Origin: Acinetobacter sp. ANC 3929
GTDB taxonomy: Bacteria; Pseudomonadota; Gammaproteobacteria; Pseudomonadales; Moraxellaceae
DNA: 64,000 nucleotides
Assembly: GCF_000369405.1 (NCBI RefSeq)
Contig: NZ_KB849998.1
Location: 62,001-126,000, forward strand
Reading direction: 5' to 3'
A program made the translations under genes and the position numbers. Of the stretch, positions 35,662-41,536 are shown in pieces. The first letter of the stretch is position 1, and every line of letters begins with the position of its first letter. Under the pieces are notes generated by a model. It saw only the letters and a list, made by a program, of their open reading frames with translations, searched no databases and was not told the DNA's origin.

Positions 35662-36977
35662 TGCTGAATCAGGTTTTGAATGTCGCAAATAACGCCATCA
35701 ATGCGTACGATAAATTAACTGAATACCCAACGCCCATTTTTCGTGTTGAAGTGGATGGTGTCGATATCTCACCGCAAATGGCCACACGTTTAATGTCGCT
35801 GACAGTTAAAGATAATCGTGGCTTAGTTGTTGACACTGTAGACATTGAACTCAGTGATACCGACGGCATGTTATCTATCCCACCGAAAGGTGCAAAAATT
35901 CAGGTGTGGTTAGGTTGGTCCAATACCGGTTTATTTGATAAAGGCGTGTATAAGGTTGAATCGACTTCACATCGTGGTGCACCAGACGTGCTGTCCATTT
36001 CTGCCATGGCCAATGACGTATCTGAAGGTTTAAAACAGAAGCGTGAACGCAGCTGGAATAATCAAACCATTCAACAAATCTTTGACAAGATCGGTGATGA
36101 ATATGAACTCAAAGTCATAGTTCATGAAAAATTTGCATCCAAAGTCATCAAGTACATTGCTCAGAATGAATCTGATGCCAATCTCATTACTCGAATTGCC
36201 GATGAACAGGATGCAATTGCGACAGTGAAAAATGGTCATTTGATTTTATTGCCACGTGGTGCCAGCCAAACGGTTTCAGGTTTAGCTTTGCCACGCAAAA
36301 TCATCACCCGGGATAAAGGCGATCAGCACAACTATACCAATGGTACCGGTACCGACAACATCACTGGTGTCAAAGCCTATTACTATGCAGACAACAAAGC
36401 CAAAAAACTGCATGTCTTTGTAGGTGACAGTGAAGACAACTTAAAAGAAATTCGCTATGTGCATCGGGACAAGACCACTGCAGAATTGGCAGCCAATGCC
36501 GAATACAACCGCTGCAAACGTACTGCACAAAAGCTGACTTATGCTTTAGCCAAAGGAGATCCAACGCTTATCCCAGAACAGGAATTTGAGTTCAATGGAT
36601 TAAAACCTGAAATTGATGACATCGTTTGGTTAGGGACCAACATCACTCATACATTAAATGACAGTGGCTTGACCACTTCGGTTGAATTAGAAGTGCAGCT
36701 GCCCGATGCAGATGACGTGTCGACCTTGTTTGAAGGCAGGGAAGAAAAAACGGAAGAAGAAAAGCAAGCCAAAAAGAAAAAACGCACAGGTAAAAATTAT
36801 GCCGAATATACCGGTGTAATCGCGTATTACAGTGAAGGTGGCAAGTCCATCAAACTGACCTCTGGTGATCAGTCTAAACCTTTAAAACTTACGCATATTT
36901 ATAAATCTAAAAAGACTGCGACCAATGCCTTAAAACGTGAACAGGCAAAAATTGATAAATATAAAAAATCAAAATAA
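35661..36977 (+). CDS. D: Late control protein D/baseplate hub (P2 gpD family)
   Basis: A 438-aa tail hub protein of the phage late control D family. Typical features are TPIFRVEVDGVDISPQMATRLMSLTVKDNRG, LWLG-like VWLGWSN, and the middle WNNQTIQQIFDKIGDEYELKV. The last 80 residues, with TEEEKQAKKKKRTGK and YAEYTGVIAYYSEGGKSIKLT, are an extension that ends in a lysine-rich segment. It is the final gene of the tail operon. Confidence 0.93.
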   Translation: MLNQVLNVANNAINAYDKLTEYPTPIFRVEVDGVDISPQMATRLMSLTVKDNRGLVVDTVDIELSDTDGMLSIPPKGAKIQVWLGWSNTGLFDKGVYKVESTSHRGAPDVLSISAMANDVSEGLKQKRERSWNNQTIQQIFDKIGDEYELKVIVHEKFASKVIKYIAQNESDANLITRIADEQDAIATVKNGHLILLPRGASQTVSGLALPRKIITRDKGDQHNYTNGTGTDNITGVKAYYYADNKAKKLHVFVGDSEDNLKEIRYVHRDKTTAELAANAEYNRCKRTAQKLTYALAKGDPTLIPEQEFEFNGLKPEIDDIVWLGTNITHTLNDSGLTTSVELEVQLPDADDVSTLFEGREEKTEEEKQAKKKKRTGKNYAEYTGVIAYYSEGGKSIKLTSGDQSKPLKLTHIYKSKKTATNALKREQAKIDKYKKSK

Positions 36978-37046
36978 AAAAAATCCCGACTCTGGGGTGA
37001 AGTCAGGATGAAATGGGTCTAATTAAAATAACGATATTCAATAACA

Positions 37047-37077
37047 TTTACAACATAAACTTTCGATATATCGTAAT
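37047..37077 (+). promoter_or_regulatory. Repressor-type operator upstream of ogr, with possible promoter
   Basis: AAACTTTCGATATATCGTAA (37058-37077) differs at only one base from the operator beside the repressor gene (40972 on). Its core CGATATATCG is a perfect palindrome. A TTTACA at 37047 and TATCGT at 37069 may be a promoter with the operator over the -10 box. This suggests that the repressor holds the ogr gene shut in the lysogen. Confidence 0.55.
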
Positions 37078-37122
37078 TTTGTTGTATATTCGTATGAATA
37101 AATTTTGATCCAAAGGTGCAAT

Positions 37123-37368
37123 ATGTCTAGACCTTCACGTACTAAATGCCCCCATTGCGGTTCAAGTTTTCCCATCCGAAACAGTGTCGAATTAAATCCA
37201 CTTTTACGACGTTTTCATGCTCAGTGTTCAAATGTTGAATGTGGCTTTACAGCACAAGGTTTTTTTCAGATTGAATTTGAACTTTCACCCTCTGGTATAC
37301 CTAATCCAGAAATAAACCTCCCCCCTTCTCCACATAAAAATAAAAATTCACAGGTCTCACGTGTCTAA
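37123..37368 (+). CDS. ogr: Ogr/Delta-type late transcription activator
   Basis: An 81-aa zinc-binding activator. The metal site is CPHCG near the N-terminus followed by CSNVECG (CxxC ... CxxxxC), the Ogr/Delta pattern, with the family residues RTKCPHCGSSFPIRNS and FHAQCSNVECGFTAQGFFQIEFELSPSG. Such proteins bind the TGT/ACA dyad at late promoters and recruit RNA polymerase. The frame opens 6 codons earlier; the ATG at 37123 has AAAGG in place. It lies behind gene D as in P2. Confidence 0.9.
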   Translation: MSRPSRTKCPHCGSSFPIRNSVELNPLLRRFHAQCSNVECGFTAQGFFQIEFELSPSGIPNPEINLPPSPHKNKNSQVSRV

Positions 37369-37561
37369 AAAATTCGATATCGCCCAACAAAATCAATTGG
37401 ATCAAGTTCACGTGGTACCACGTGACTACAGCACACCATCACTATCTGAATGTGAACAATGCGGTAATGACATTCCACCAGAACGCCAGAAGCTGGGTGG
37501 TGTCACGCTATGTATTGAATGCAAGACCAAAGAAGAACATCATGCCAATCGTTATCGCTGA
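37361..37561 (+). CDS. TraR/DksA-type zinc finger protein
   Basis: A 66-aa protein with a C4 zinc site, CEQCGNDIPPERQK ... CIECK, which is the TraR/DksA C-terminal finger. Small phage TraR proteins insert into the RNA polymerase secondary channel and change promoter use without ppGpp. The short N-terminal helix here is compatible with that role but is not proof of it. The start is a GTG that overlaps the ogr end by 8 bp, with AGG upstream. Confidence 0.78.
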   Translation: MSKKFDIAQQNQLDQVHVVPRDYSTPSLSECEQCGNDIPPERQKLGGVTLCIECKTKEEHHANRYR

Positions 37562-37613
37562 TTCATCAGATCCAATCGAATGCCCCTGCCCTGAATGCAC
37601 ATCACAGGATTAA
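37542..37613 (+). CDS. Possible 23-residue peptide with three cysteines
   Basis: An ATG at 37542 opens a 23-codon frame with CPCPEC near the end, overlapping the tail of the TraR-like gene by 20 bp. AAGAAG stands a few bases upstream. Overlapping tiny genes are common in this part of phage genomes, but a chance frame cannot be excluded. Confidence 0.3.
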   Translation: MPIVIADSSDPIECPCPECTSQD

Positions 37614-37618
37614 AAAAA

Positions 37619-37999
37619 ATGGATAAAACAAAAATTGAGATCAACAATATAACAATTCAACATGCCAAGAAAATTATCCTGGCACACTCTAAAAAAGGCG
37701 AACGCTATATTTTGGACAATATTCAGGGATATCTCAGTGCTCACTGGGAACACACACCGACACATCAACAAATCATCGCACGTGTTTGGGATCTTGAGTT
37801 GATCAAAAGTAATTTAATCAATCAAGGTGCATATATAGACTGGGAAAATTACCAGTATGTACTTAACCACTTTGCTGAACTAAATAAAGACAATCGATCT
37901 ATTTCACAAATACTCAGTCAAGGCATGAAACAAGTCGTGACAAGTTGGACAGATGCTTTTCAAGCATTAGCCGATGCATTAAAAAAGTTCGGAATTTAA
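37619..37999 (+). CDS. Hypothetical phage protein
   Basis: A 126-aa soluble, mainly helical protein (MDKTKIEINNITIQHAKKIIL ... SWTDAFQALADALKKFGI). The frame opens earlier, but the ATG at 37619 has AGGA 8 nt upstream. It belongs to the short-spaced group behind ogr. No family recognised. Confidence 0.6.
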   Translation: MDKTKIEINNITIQHAKKIILAHSKKGERYILDNIQGYLSAHWEHTPTHQQIIARVWDLELIKSNLINQGAYIDWENYQYVLNHFAELNKDNRSISQILSQGMKQVVTSWTDAFQALADALKKFGI

Positions 38000-38009
38000 G
38001 GATAAAACT

Positions 38010-38096
38010 ATGTGGCTCTATCCATTTTTAGTTGGTGCCCTACTTGGCGTAATGTTCAGTGCTTTATTATTTCTACACACAGTAGGATGGTTTTAA
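38010..38096 (+). CDS. 28-residue single-span membrane peptide
   Basis: An ATG at 38010 with AAGGA 5 nt before it opens a 28-codon frame encoding one hydrophobic helix (PFLVGALLGVMFSALLFLH) and ending GWF. The strong ribosome-binding site and the 10-bp spacing from the previous gene support it as real. Role unknown. Confidence 0.55.
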   Translation: MWLYPFLVGALLGVMFSALLFLHTVGWF

Positions 38097-38172
38097 AAAA
38101 ACGGTTATAATAACAACAGGATGACAGCATATTGCTGGGTGTACAGGCTTGATACATTTTCAGACATCCTTT

Positions 38173-38194
38173 AAAGGCCCCACATGGGGCTTTT
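38173..38194 (+). terminator. Terminator upstream of the lipoprotein gene
   Basis: GGCCCC-ACAT-GGGGC followed by TTTT forms a compact GC-rich hairpin. It closes the ogr-region transcript and isolates the lipoprotein gene. Confidence 0.75.
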
Positions 38195-38215
38195 AATTTA
38201 TATAGAGGGCATCCC

Positions 38216-38545
38216 ATGAAAAAATTTATAAGTGCATTATGTGCAGCATTTCTATCTGCATGCAGCAGTACACCAGAATATAAAACAGTGGAAGTCACAG
38301 CAGATCAGTTTGGGGATAAATGGCCACTGACTGTGGATAAAGGCACCCTACACTGTGAACCACCAACGCGCATTGTATTTACCGCACCTGATGGTCAGAA
38401 GTATGGTGTTAATGGAACAGCTTCACTAGACTATGTCACGATTCTTGAAATTACCAAAGATACAGAAAATATGGGATACAAATTCAAAATGAGTCCAAAT
38501 ATCCTCATTGATGAAGGTATGAAGCTTTGTGAGTCAGCGAAATAA
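38216..38545 (+). CDS. DUF2511-type lipoprotein (probable lysogenic-conversion moron)
   Basis: A 109-aa lipoprotein with signal peptide MKKFISALCAAFLSAC; lipobox LSAC, lipid at Cys16. The mature part has the DUF2511/YebY-like pattern (VTADQFGDKWPLTVDKGTLHC ... RIVFTAPDGQKYGVNGTASLDY) and two cysteines that may pair. It stands alone between two terminators within the phage control region, the usual look of a moron expressed from the lysogen. Changing the host surface, for example to exclude other phages, is a possible role but only inferred. Confidence 0.75.
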   Translation: MKKFISALCAAFLSACSSTPEYKTVEVTADQFGDKWPLTVDKGTLHCEPPTRIVFTAPDGQKYGVNGTASLDYVTILEITKDTENMGYKFKMSPNILIDEGMKLCESAK

Positions 38546-38546
38546 T

Positions 38547-38569
38547 AAAAAGCCCCTTTGGGGCCTTTT
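38547..38569. terminator. Bidirectional terminator between lipoprotein gene and the next minus-strand gene
   Basis: AAAAG-CCCC-TTT-GGGG-CCTTTT forms a short hairpin with A-run and T-run on either side, between convergent genes. Confidence 0.75.
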
Positions 38570-38570
38570 A

Positions 38571-38798
38571 TTAATCAATTAAAATATATTTACCTCTGAA
38601 CAAGGGTTCTACTTTTTCAATTATTTCTTGGGCTAAAATTATTCTTTCCGGATTATTAAGCAAGTCATCTGCATAAAAAACAAAAATATGTCCTTCTTGC
38701 TTAACATCACTAATCACCAGGGTTTCATCATCTTCAATAAGCTTATCTACTTCTGCATTTACCAGTTCCAGTAATTGTTTCTTAGTTATAGCTTGCAT
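38571..38798 (-). CDS. Hypothetical phage protein
   Basis: A 75-aa acidic protein (MQAITKKQLLELVNAEVDKLIEDDETLVISDVKQEG ...). The frame also offers an ATG at 38813, but GAGG 7 nt before 38798 makes the second methionine the better start. It is the only minus-strand gene between the tail operon and the repressor. No family recognised. Confidence 0.6.
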   Translation of the reverse strand: MQAITKKQLLELVNAEVDKLIEDDETLVISDVKQEGHIFVFYADDLLNNPERIILAQEIIEKVEPLFRGKYILID

Positions 38799-38828
38799 CC
38801 TTTTACCTCTCATTTTTTATAAAGTCAC

Positions 38829-38858
38829 TTGACGCATAAACTGATTCACTGATACAGT
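38829..38858 (+). promoter_or_regulatory. Probable promoter of the C4-like RNA and rha
   Basis: TTGACG (38829-38834) and TACAGT (38853-38858) are 18 bp apart and read toward the RNA element. The spacer contains TGATTCACTGAT (38842-38853), a 12-mer that recurs at 41010-41021 downstream of the early promoter, so a common regulator may bind both. Confidence 0.5.
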
Positions 38859-38888
38859 TTCAATACTACAGCAAAATCTGTAGTCAGG

Positions 38889-39100
38889 CCTAGGAAACCT
38901 GAAATATTTGATCTAAGGCGCAAATAAAGTCGCGCAAGCGGCTGTTTTTTTGCGTAAAATTCGGCTATGCCTTTTATGGCAGGCTGGATTGGGCAGCTTC
39001 GCGCTGGCCGTTACTTAGATCACGGTTTTCCTAGCCTTGTCCAGTCTGTCACCATTACCCTAGGAAAGTGATGGTTTCAGGTTTAAAACTTGATCTAAGG
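38889..39100 (+). ncRNA. C4-like antisense RNA element with both target sets
   Basis: The core stem pairs 38980-38988 (CAGGCTGGA) with 39040-39048 (TCCAGTCTG, one G-U). Inside it is a hairpin CAGC-TTCGC-GCTG, then single-stranded b' CTTAGATCA (39014-39022) and a' TTTCCTAG (39027-39034). These complement a1 CCTAGGAAA (38889) and b1 TTGATCTAAGG (38908) upstream, and a2 CCTAGGAAA (39059) and b2 TTGATCTAAGG (39090) downstream. b2 contains the rha ribosome-binding site. This is the architecture of phage P1/P7 c4 RNA, which blocks antirepressor synthesis. The mature RNA probably lies between about 38940 and 39058. Confidence 0.85.
38976..39071 (+). CDS. Possible Icd/Ash-like short frame overlapping the C4 RNA
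   Basis: A 31-codon frame encodes a peptide with GWIGQLRAG and LVQSVTITLGK, which matches the C-terminal signature shared by Ash and Icd-like phage proteins. There is no upstream extension (TAA at 38955) and no ribosome-binding site. The peptide similarity may simply reflect the conserved RNA beneath it. I report it so that the signature is not lost. Confidence 0.3.
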   Translation: MAGWIGQLRAGRYLDHGFPSLVQSVTITLGK

Positions 39101-39107
39101 AAAAGCC

Positions 39108-39938
39108 ATGACTTCATTCGCTTTAACAGCATCCCCTACCCTGAATTTAGATTGGGTTAATGTCATCAATAACCAGGTGATGACCACTTCTCATAAAGTC
39201 GCACAGGCATTTAATAAAAATCACCGCGACGTACTTCGTAAAATCTCAAACCTTGATTGTTCACCTGAATTTACATCAGCGAACTTTTGCGCTCATGTTC
39301 AAGACATCACTATTGGTAATGGTGCAAAGCGTGAATCTAAATACTACGAAATGACCAAAGATGGCTTTATGTTCCTGGTCATGGGTTTCACTGGTAAAGA
39401 AGCTGCACGCATCAAAGAAAGCTATATTAATGTCTTTAATCAAATGGCCCAGCTGCTCCAGCAACAGCAAAATACTTATCAGCCGGACATTTTGGATATG
39501 GCAGAACGTATGACCATTCCAGAAATGGCGCGCGTCACTCAACTGGATCGCATGACCATTACCCAGTTTCTGGCTCAAAACTATCAGTTAAAGGCCCAGC
39601 ATTCATTAACTGAAGATGTCATGCAAACATTGCAGCAATTCTGGCTAGCAGTAAAAATCATTTCTGGGATTGTCCAGGTCAATCACAGCAGTATAGAAAA
39701 TGAAATTGCTTTGAACCTGAAACATCTGTATCGGGTCGCGTCCCAACTAAAACATAAGTTACCACCCAAACAGTTTATGTTTAAAATCCTACGACTTTCA
39801 GTCAATCCATTATTTATCAAAATCCAGACTATTCATCGGTCATCAATATTTCATAAGCCTACTAAGGTATGGCGATTTAGACAGCAAATAAGCTCACCGA
39901 CTGTTTCTTATTTAAATTCACCATCAAGTAAAAAATAG
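39108..39938 (+). CDS. rha: Rha-family phage regulatory protein
   Basis: A 276-aa protein with the Rha domain in the first 120 residues (NNQVMTTSHKVAQAFNKNHRDVLRKI, NFCAHVQDI, YYEMTKDGFMFLVMGFTGKEAARIKESYINVFNQM). The C-terminal half is helical and basic and not assigned. Rha proteins are phage regulators, often acting as antirepressor-like switches. Its Shine-Dalgarno sequence (TAAGGA) is part of target b2 of the C4-like RNA directly upstream, so translation is probably blocked in the lysogen. This makes it the likely counterpart of P1 ant. Confidence 0.82.
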   Translation: MTSFALTASPTLNLDWVNVINNQVMTTSHKVAQAFNKNHRDVLRKISNLDCSPEFTSANFCAHVQDITIGNGAKRESKYYEMTKDGFMFLVMGFTGKEAARIKESYINVFNQMAQLLQQQQNTYQPDILDMAERMTIPEMARVTQLDRMTITQFLAQNYQLKAQHSLTEDVMQTLQQFWLAVKIISGIVQVNHSSIENEIALNLKHLYRVASQLKHKLPPKQFMFKILRLSVNPLFIKIQTIHRSSIFHKPTKVWRFRQQISSPTVSYLNSPSSKK

Positions 39939-40050
39939 TGGTGTGTTTGGATTAGAAAACGTACAAAAATCCACTTTTAGACAAGTACAGCCGTTGTAGG
40001 CTTTTAAACATTCAGATTAAATAACCATAAGGCCCATAGCTGGAGGGAAT

Positions 40051-40248
40051 ATGAATACACAATCCAATAACGATGTTCACGAAGAAATTTTGATTAACCT
40101 GATTGAGTTAGATCATCGTTTAAGCTTTTTAAGCAAAGTTGAAGTTTCCAGTGGGGAAGTTTTAAAACGCGAAGAATTAAACGCTTTGTTTGGTTCATTT
40201 AGCAGGGATATGAAAAAAATTATCGATTCTTTTCAAAGTATCGTTTAA
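40051..40248 (+). CDS. Small phage protein, paralogue 1 of a pair
   Basis: A 65-aa acidic helical protein. It shares its layout with the gene at 40394: H/N-EE-LI-LI-L at the start, SKxxVxxGE in the middle, xELNxLFxxF and KKIIxxF near the end. A GGAGGG stands right before the ATG. Each copy ends in its own terminator, so they are separately expressed units. Function unknown. Confidence 0.65.
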   Translation: MNTQSNNDVHEEILINLIELDHRLSFLSKVEVSSGEVLKREELNALFGSFSRDMKKIIDSFQSIV

Positions 40249-40251
40249 AAG

Positions 40252-40277
40252 AAAGCCCTCATTTTGAGGGCTTTTTT
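40252..40277 (+). terminator. Terminator after paralogue 1
   Basis: AAAGCCCTC and GAGGGCTTT form a 9-bp stem with a 5-nt loop and a T-run. Confidence 0.8.
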
Positions 40278-40393
40278 ATAATTTTACGATTATTTTTTGA
40301 CTAGAAGACATAATCTGTCGCACTAGGTATCTTGATGACCTTCCTCTTTTCTATCTTTTCAATACAATGTTTAGTGTTACCAAAGGAGGATAA

Positions 40394-40600
40394 ATGTCGA
40401 ACAATACCGTACACAACAATGATGACCAAAACGAAGAGACGCTAATTGAATTAATTCACTTAAAAAACTGTCTAGGTTTGATGAGTAAAATGAAAGTCCA
40501 GGAAGGTGAACAGATTGACGCAGCAGAGATCAATTCACTATTCACCACAATGCATGACCAAGTAAATAAAATAATTAAAAAATTTGAAATGTCATTGTAA
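40394..40600 (+). CDS. Small phage protein, paralogue 2 of a pair
   Basis: A 68-aa acidic helical protein, related along its length to the gene at 40051 (QNEETLIELIHLKNCLGLMSKMKVQEGEQIDAAEINSLF against the corresponding EEILINLIELDHRLSFLSK segment). An AGGAGG stretch stands before the ATG. It converges on the repressor gene and shares a terminator with it. Tandem divergence of two such genes suggests that each has a different partner, but nothing in the sequence names it. Confidence 0.65.
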   Translation: MSNNTVHNNDDQNEETLIELIHLKNCLGLMSKMKVQEGEQIDAAEINSLFTTMHDQVNKIIKKFEMSL

Positions 40601-40602
40601 AA

Positions 40603-40629
40603 AAAATGCCACCGGTTAGGTGGCATTTT
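40603..40629. terminator. Terminator shared by paralogue 2 and the repressor gene
   Basis: AAATGCCACC and GGTGGCATTT form a 10-bp stem with a 5-nt loop, A-rich on the left and T-rich on the right. Its right half overlaps the last codons of the repressor gene. Confidence 0.75.
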
Positions 40630-40951
40630 GTGTTGCATAGGCTTTGGCCATTCCGACAAAGCCTGTTTTCGCTGTATCTGTTAAGGATCGATAAGCAGAA
40701 ATTACCTGGTGTTCGTCTTCACTCAGTTCCGTAAATCTCACACCAAACGTTACATAGAACGTATCAAATCCAGCCTCCTGCAGAACCATAAGTTGATTCT
40801 GATTCAACGGATCACCTTGCTTTTCATAACGAACGATAGAACCCACTGCCACGTCCAGCAACTCTGCCACGCTTGGCTGAGTCAGTTTTAAACGTTTTCG
40901 TTCAGCTTTCAAACGTGCCCCACGCTCTAAAAACTTATCATTAATCGACAT
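40616..40951 (-). CDS. XRE-type phage repressor (CI/C-like)
   Basis: A 111-aa DNA-binding protein. The HTH is at the N-terminus (LKAERKRLKLTQPSVAELLDVAVGSIVRYEKQGD). The C-terminal part (ISAYRSLTDTAKTGFVGMAKAYATQ) is short, with no LexA-type protease domain, so RecA cleavage is not expected. This is like P2 C, and it leaves the Rha/C4 switch as the probable inducer path. GGTGGG precedes the ATG. The operator lies between this gene and the divergent early operon; close copies lie at 37058 and 13989. Confidence 0.8.
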   Translation of the reverse strand: MSINDKFLERGARLKAERKRLKLTQPSVAELLDVAVGSIVRYEKQGDPLNQNQLMVLQEAGFDTFYVTFGVRFTELSEDEHQVISAYRSLTDTAKTGFVGMAKAYATQNAT

Positions 40952-40968
40952 TTTTACCCACCAAAGTA

Positions 40969-40997
40969 TTGAAACTTTCGATTTATCGTAATATTAT
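40969..40997 (+). promoter_or_regulatory. Early promoter with built-in repressor operator
   Basis: TTGAAA (40969-40974) and TATTAT (40992-40997) are exactly 17 bp apart. The spacer is filled by ACTTTCGATTTATCGTAA, the same sequence as the operator upstream of ogr except for one base. A repressor on it would block this rightward promoter of the replication operon. TGATTCACTGAT follows at 41010-41021. Confidence 0.75.
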
Positions 40998-41048
40998 TCA
41001 GTAATACAGTGATTCACTGATGCTCTATCAACATTTTAAGGACTTGCC

Positions 41049-41240
41049 ATGAGTAATGTCGAAAGCAGAACAAAAGCAATCATCACACATACCACCCCGA
41101 ACCGTCATCAGTTCCTGAGAGTTTGTGCAGCTGAAGCAGGAATGACGATTTCTAGCTTTACAGAAAAACTCATTTCTGAAGCTCTATCGAAAGTTGAGAA
41201 ATCAGACAACCCATTTTCTGAAGCCAAAAATAAACAATAA
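41049..41240 (+). CDS. Ribbon-helix-helix (Arc-like) DNA-binding protein
   Basis: A 63-aa protein of the Arc/MetJ-type fold. The beta strand TKAIITHTTPNRHQFLRVCAAEAGMTISSFTEKLISEAL is a typical strand-helix-helix with conserved TISSF turn. It is the first gene of the early operon, divergent from the repressor, where P2 has cox and other phages have cro. It is thus the candidate second regulator, and possibly binds TGATTCACTGAT, present just before it and in the C4/rha promoter. Confidence 0.72.
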   Translation: MSNVESRTKAIITHTTPNRHQFLRVCAAEAGMTISSFTEKLISEALSKVEKSDNPFSEAKNKQ

Positions 41241-41290
41241 GCCCCTGAAAAGCTTATTAGTTTACTGAAATCAAGCCAAAGGTAAACAAA

Positions 41291-41536
41291 ATGACAACAT
41301 TACAAGAACTTTGTATAAACCGAAAGAATCAACTCCAAAATCGTAATGGTACAGAAGCCTTAAGAAAACGTATAGACCATTTAAAAACTTTGTCTGGTGA
41401 AGAACGTCAACGCTTTGCTGAAAAATTAAAAGGCTATATCGAAGCCTTATTTGAACACCAAATCATTACATTCCAAGACGCAAAGGATTGGGAATGGATT
41501 GTTGAAAGCAACGTAAAGGACTTCACTAATGTCTGA
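41291..41536 (+). CDS. Hypothetical early phage protein
   Basis: An 81-aa helical protein (LQELCINRKNQLQNRNGTEALRKRIDHLKTLSGEERQRFAEKL ...) with a tryptophan pair (DWEWIVES) near the end. Its last 8 bp overlap the start of the primase gene, so it is coupled to replication. A clear ribosome-binding site (AAAGGTA) lies before the ATG. No family recognised. Confidence 0.65.
   Translation: MTTLQELCINRKNQLQNRNGTEALRKRIDHLKTLSGEERQRFAEKLKGYIEALFEHQIITFQDAKDWEWIVESNVKDFTNV

Noticed and set aside
36984..37009. Hairpin behind gene D as a plus-strand terminator
   Set aside because: The poly-T run would follow it only on the minus strand, where no gene ends here; on the plus strand A-run precedes and no T-run follows.
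39276..39578. 100-codon minus-strand frame within rha
   Set aside because: Shadow of the Rha coding frame with no initiation signal.
41186..41195. ATCGAAAGTT as a fourth repressor operator
   Set aside because: Only 10 bases match and it lies inside the coding sequence of the ribbon-helix-helix gene; likely chance.
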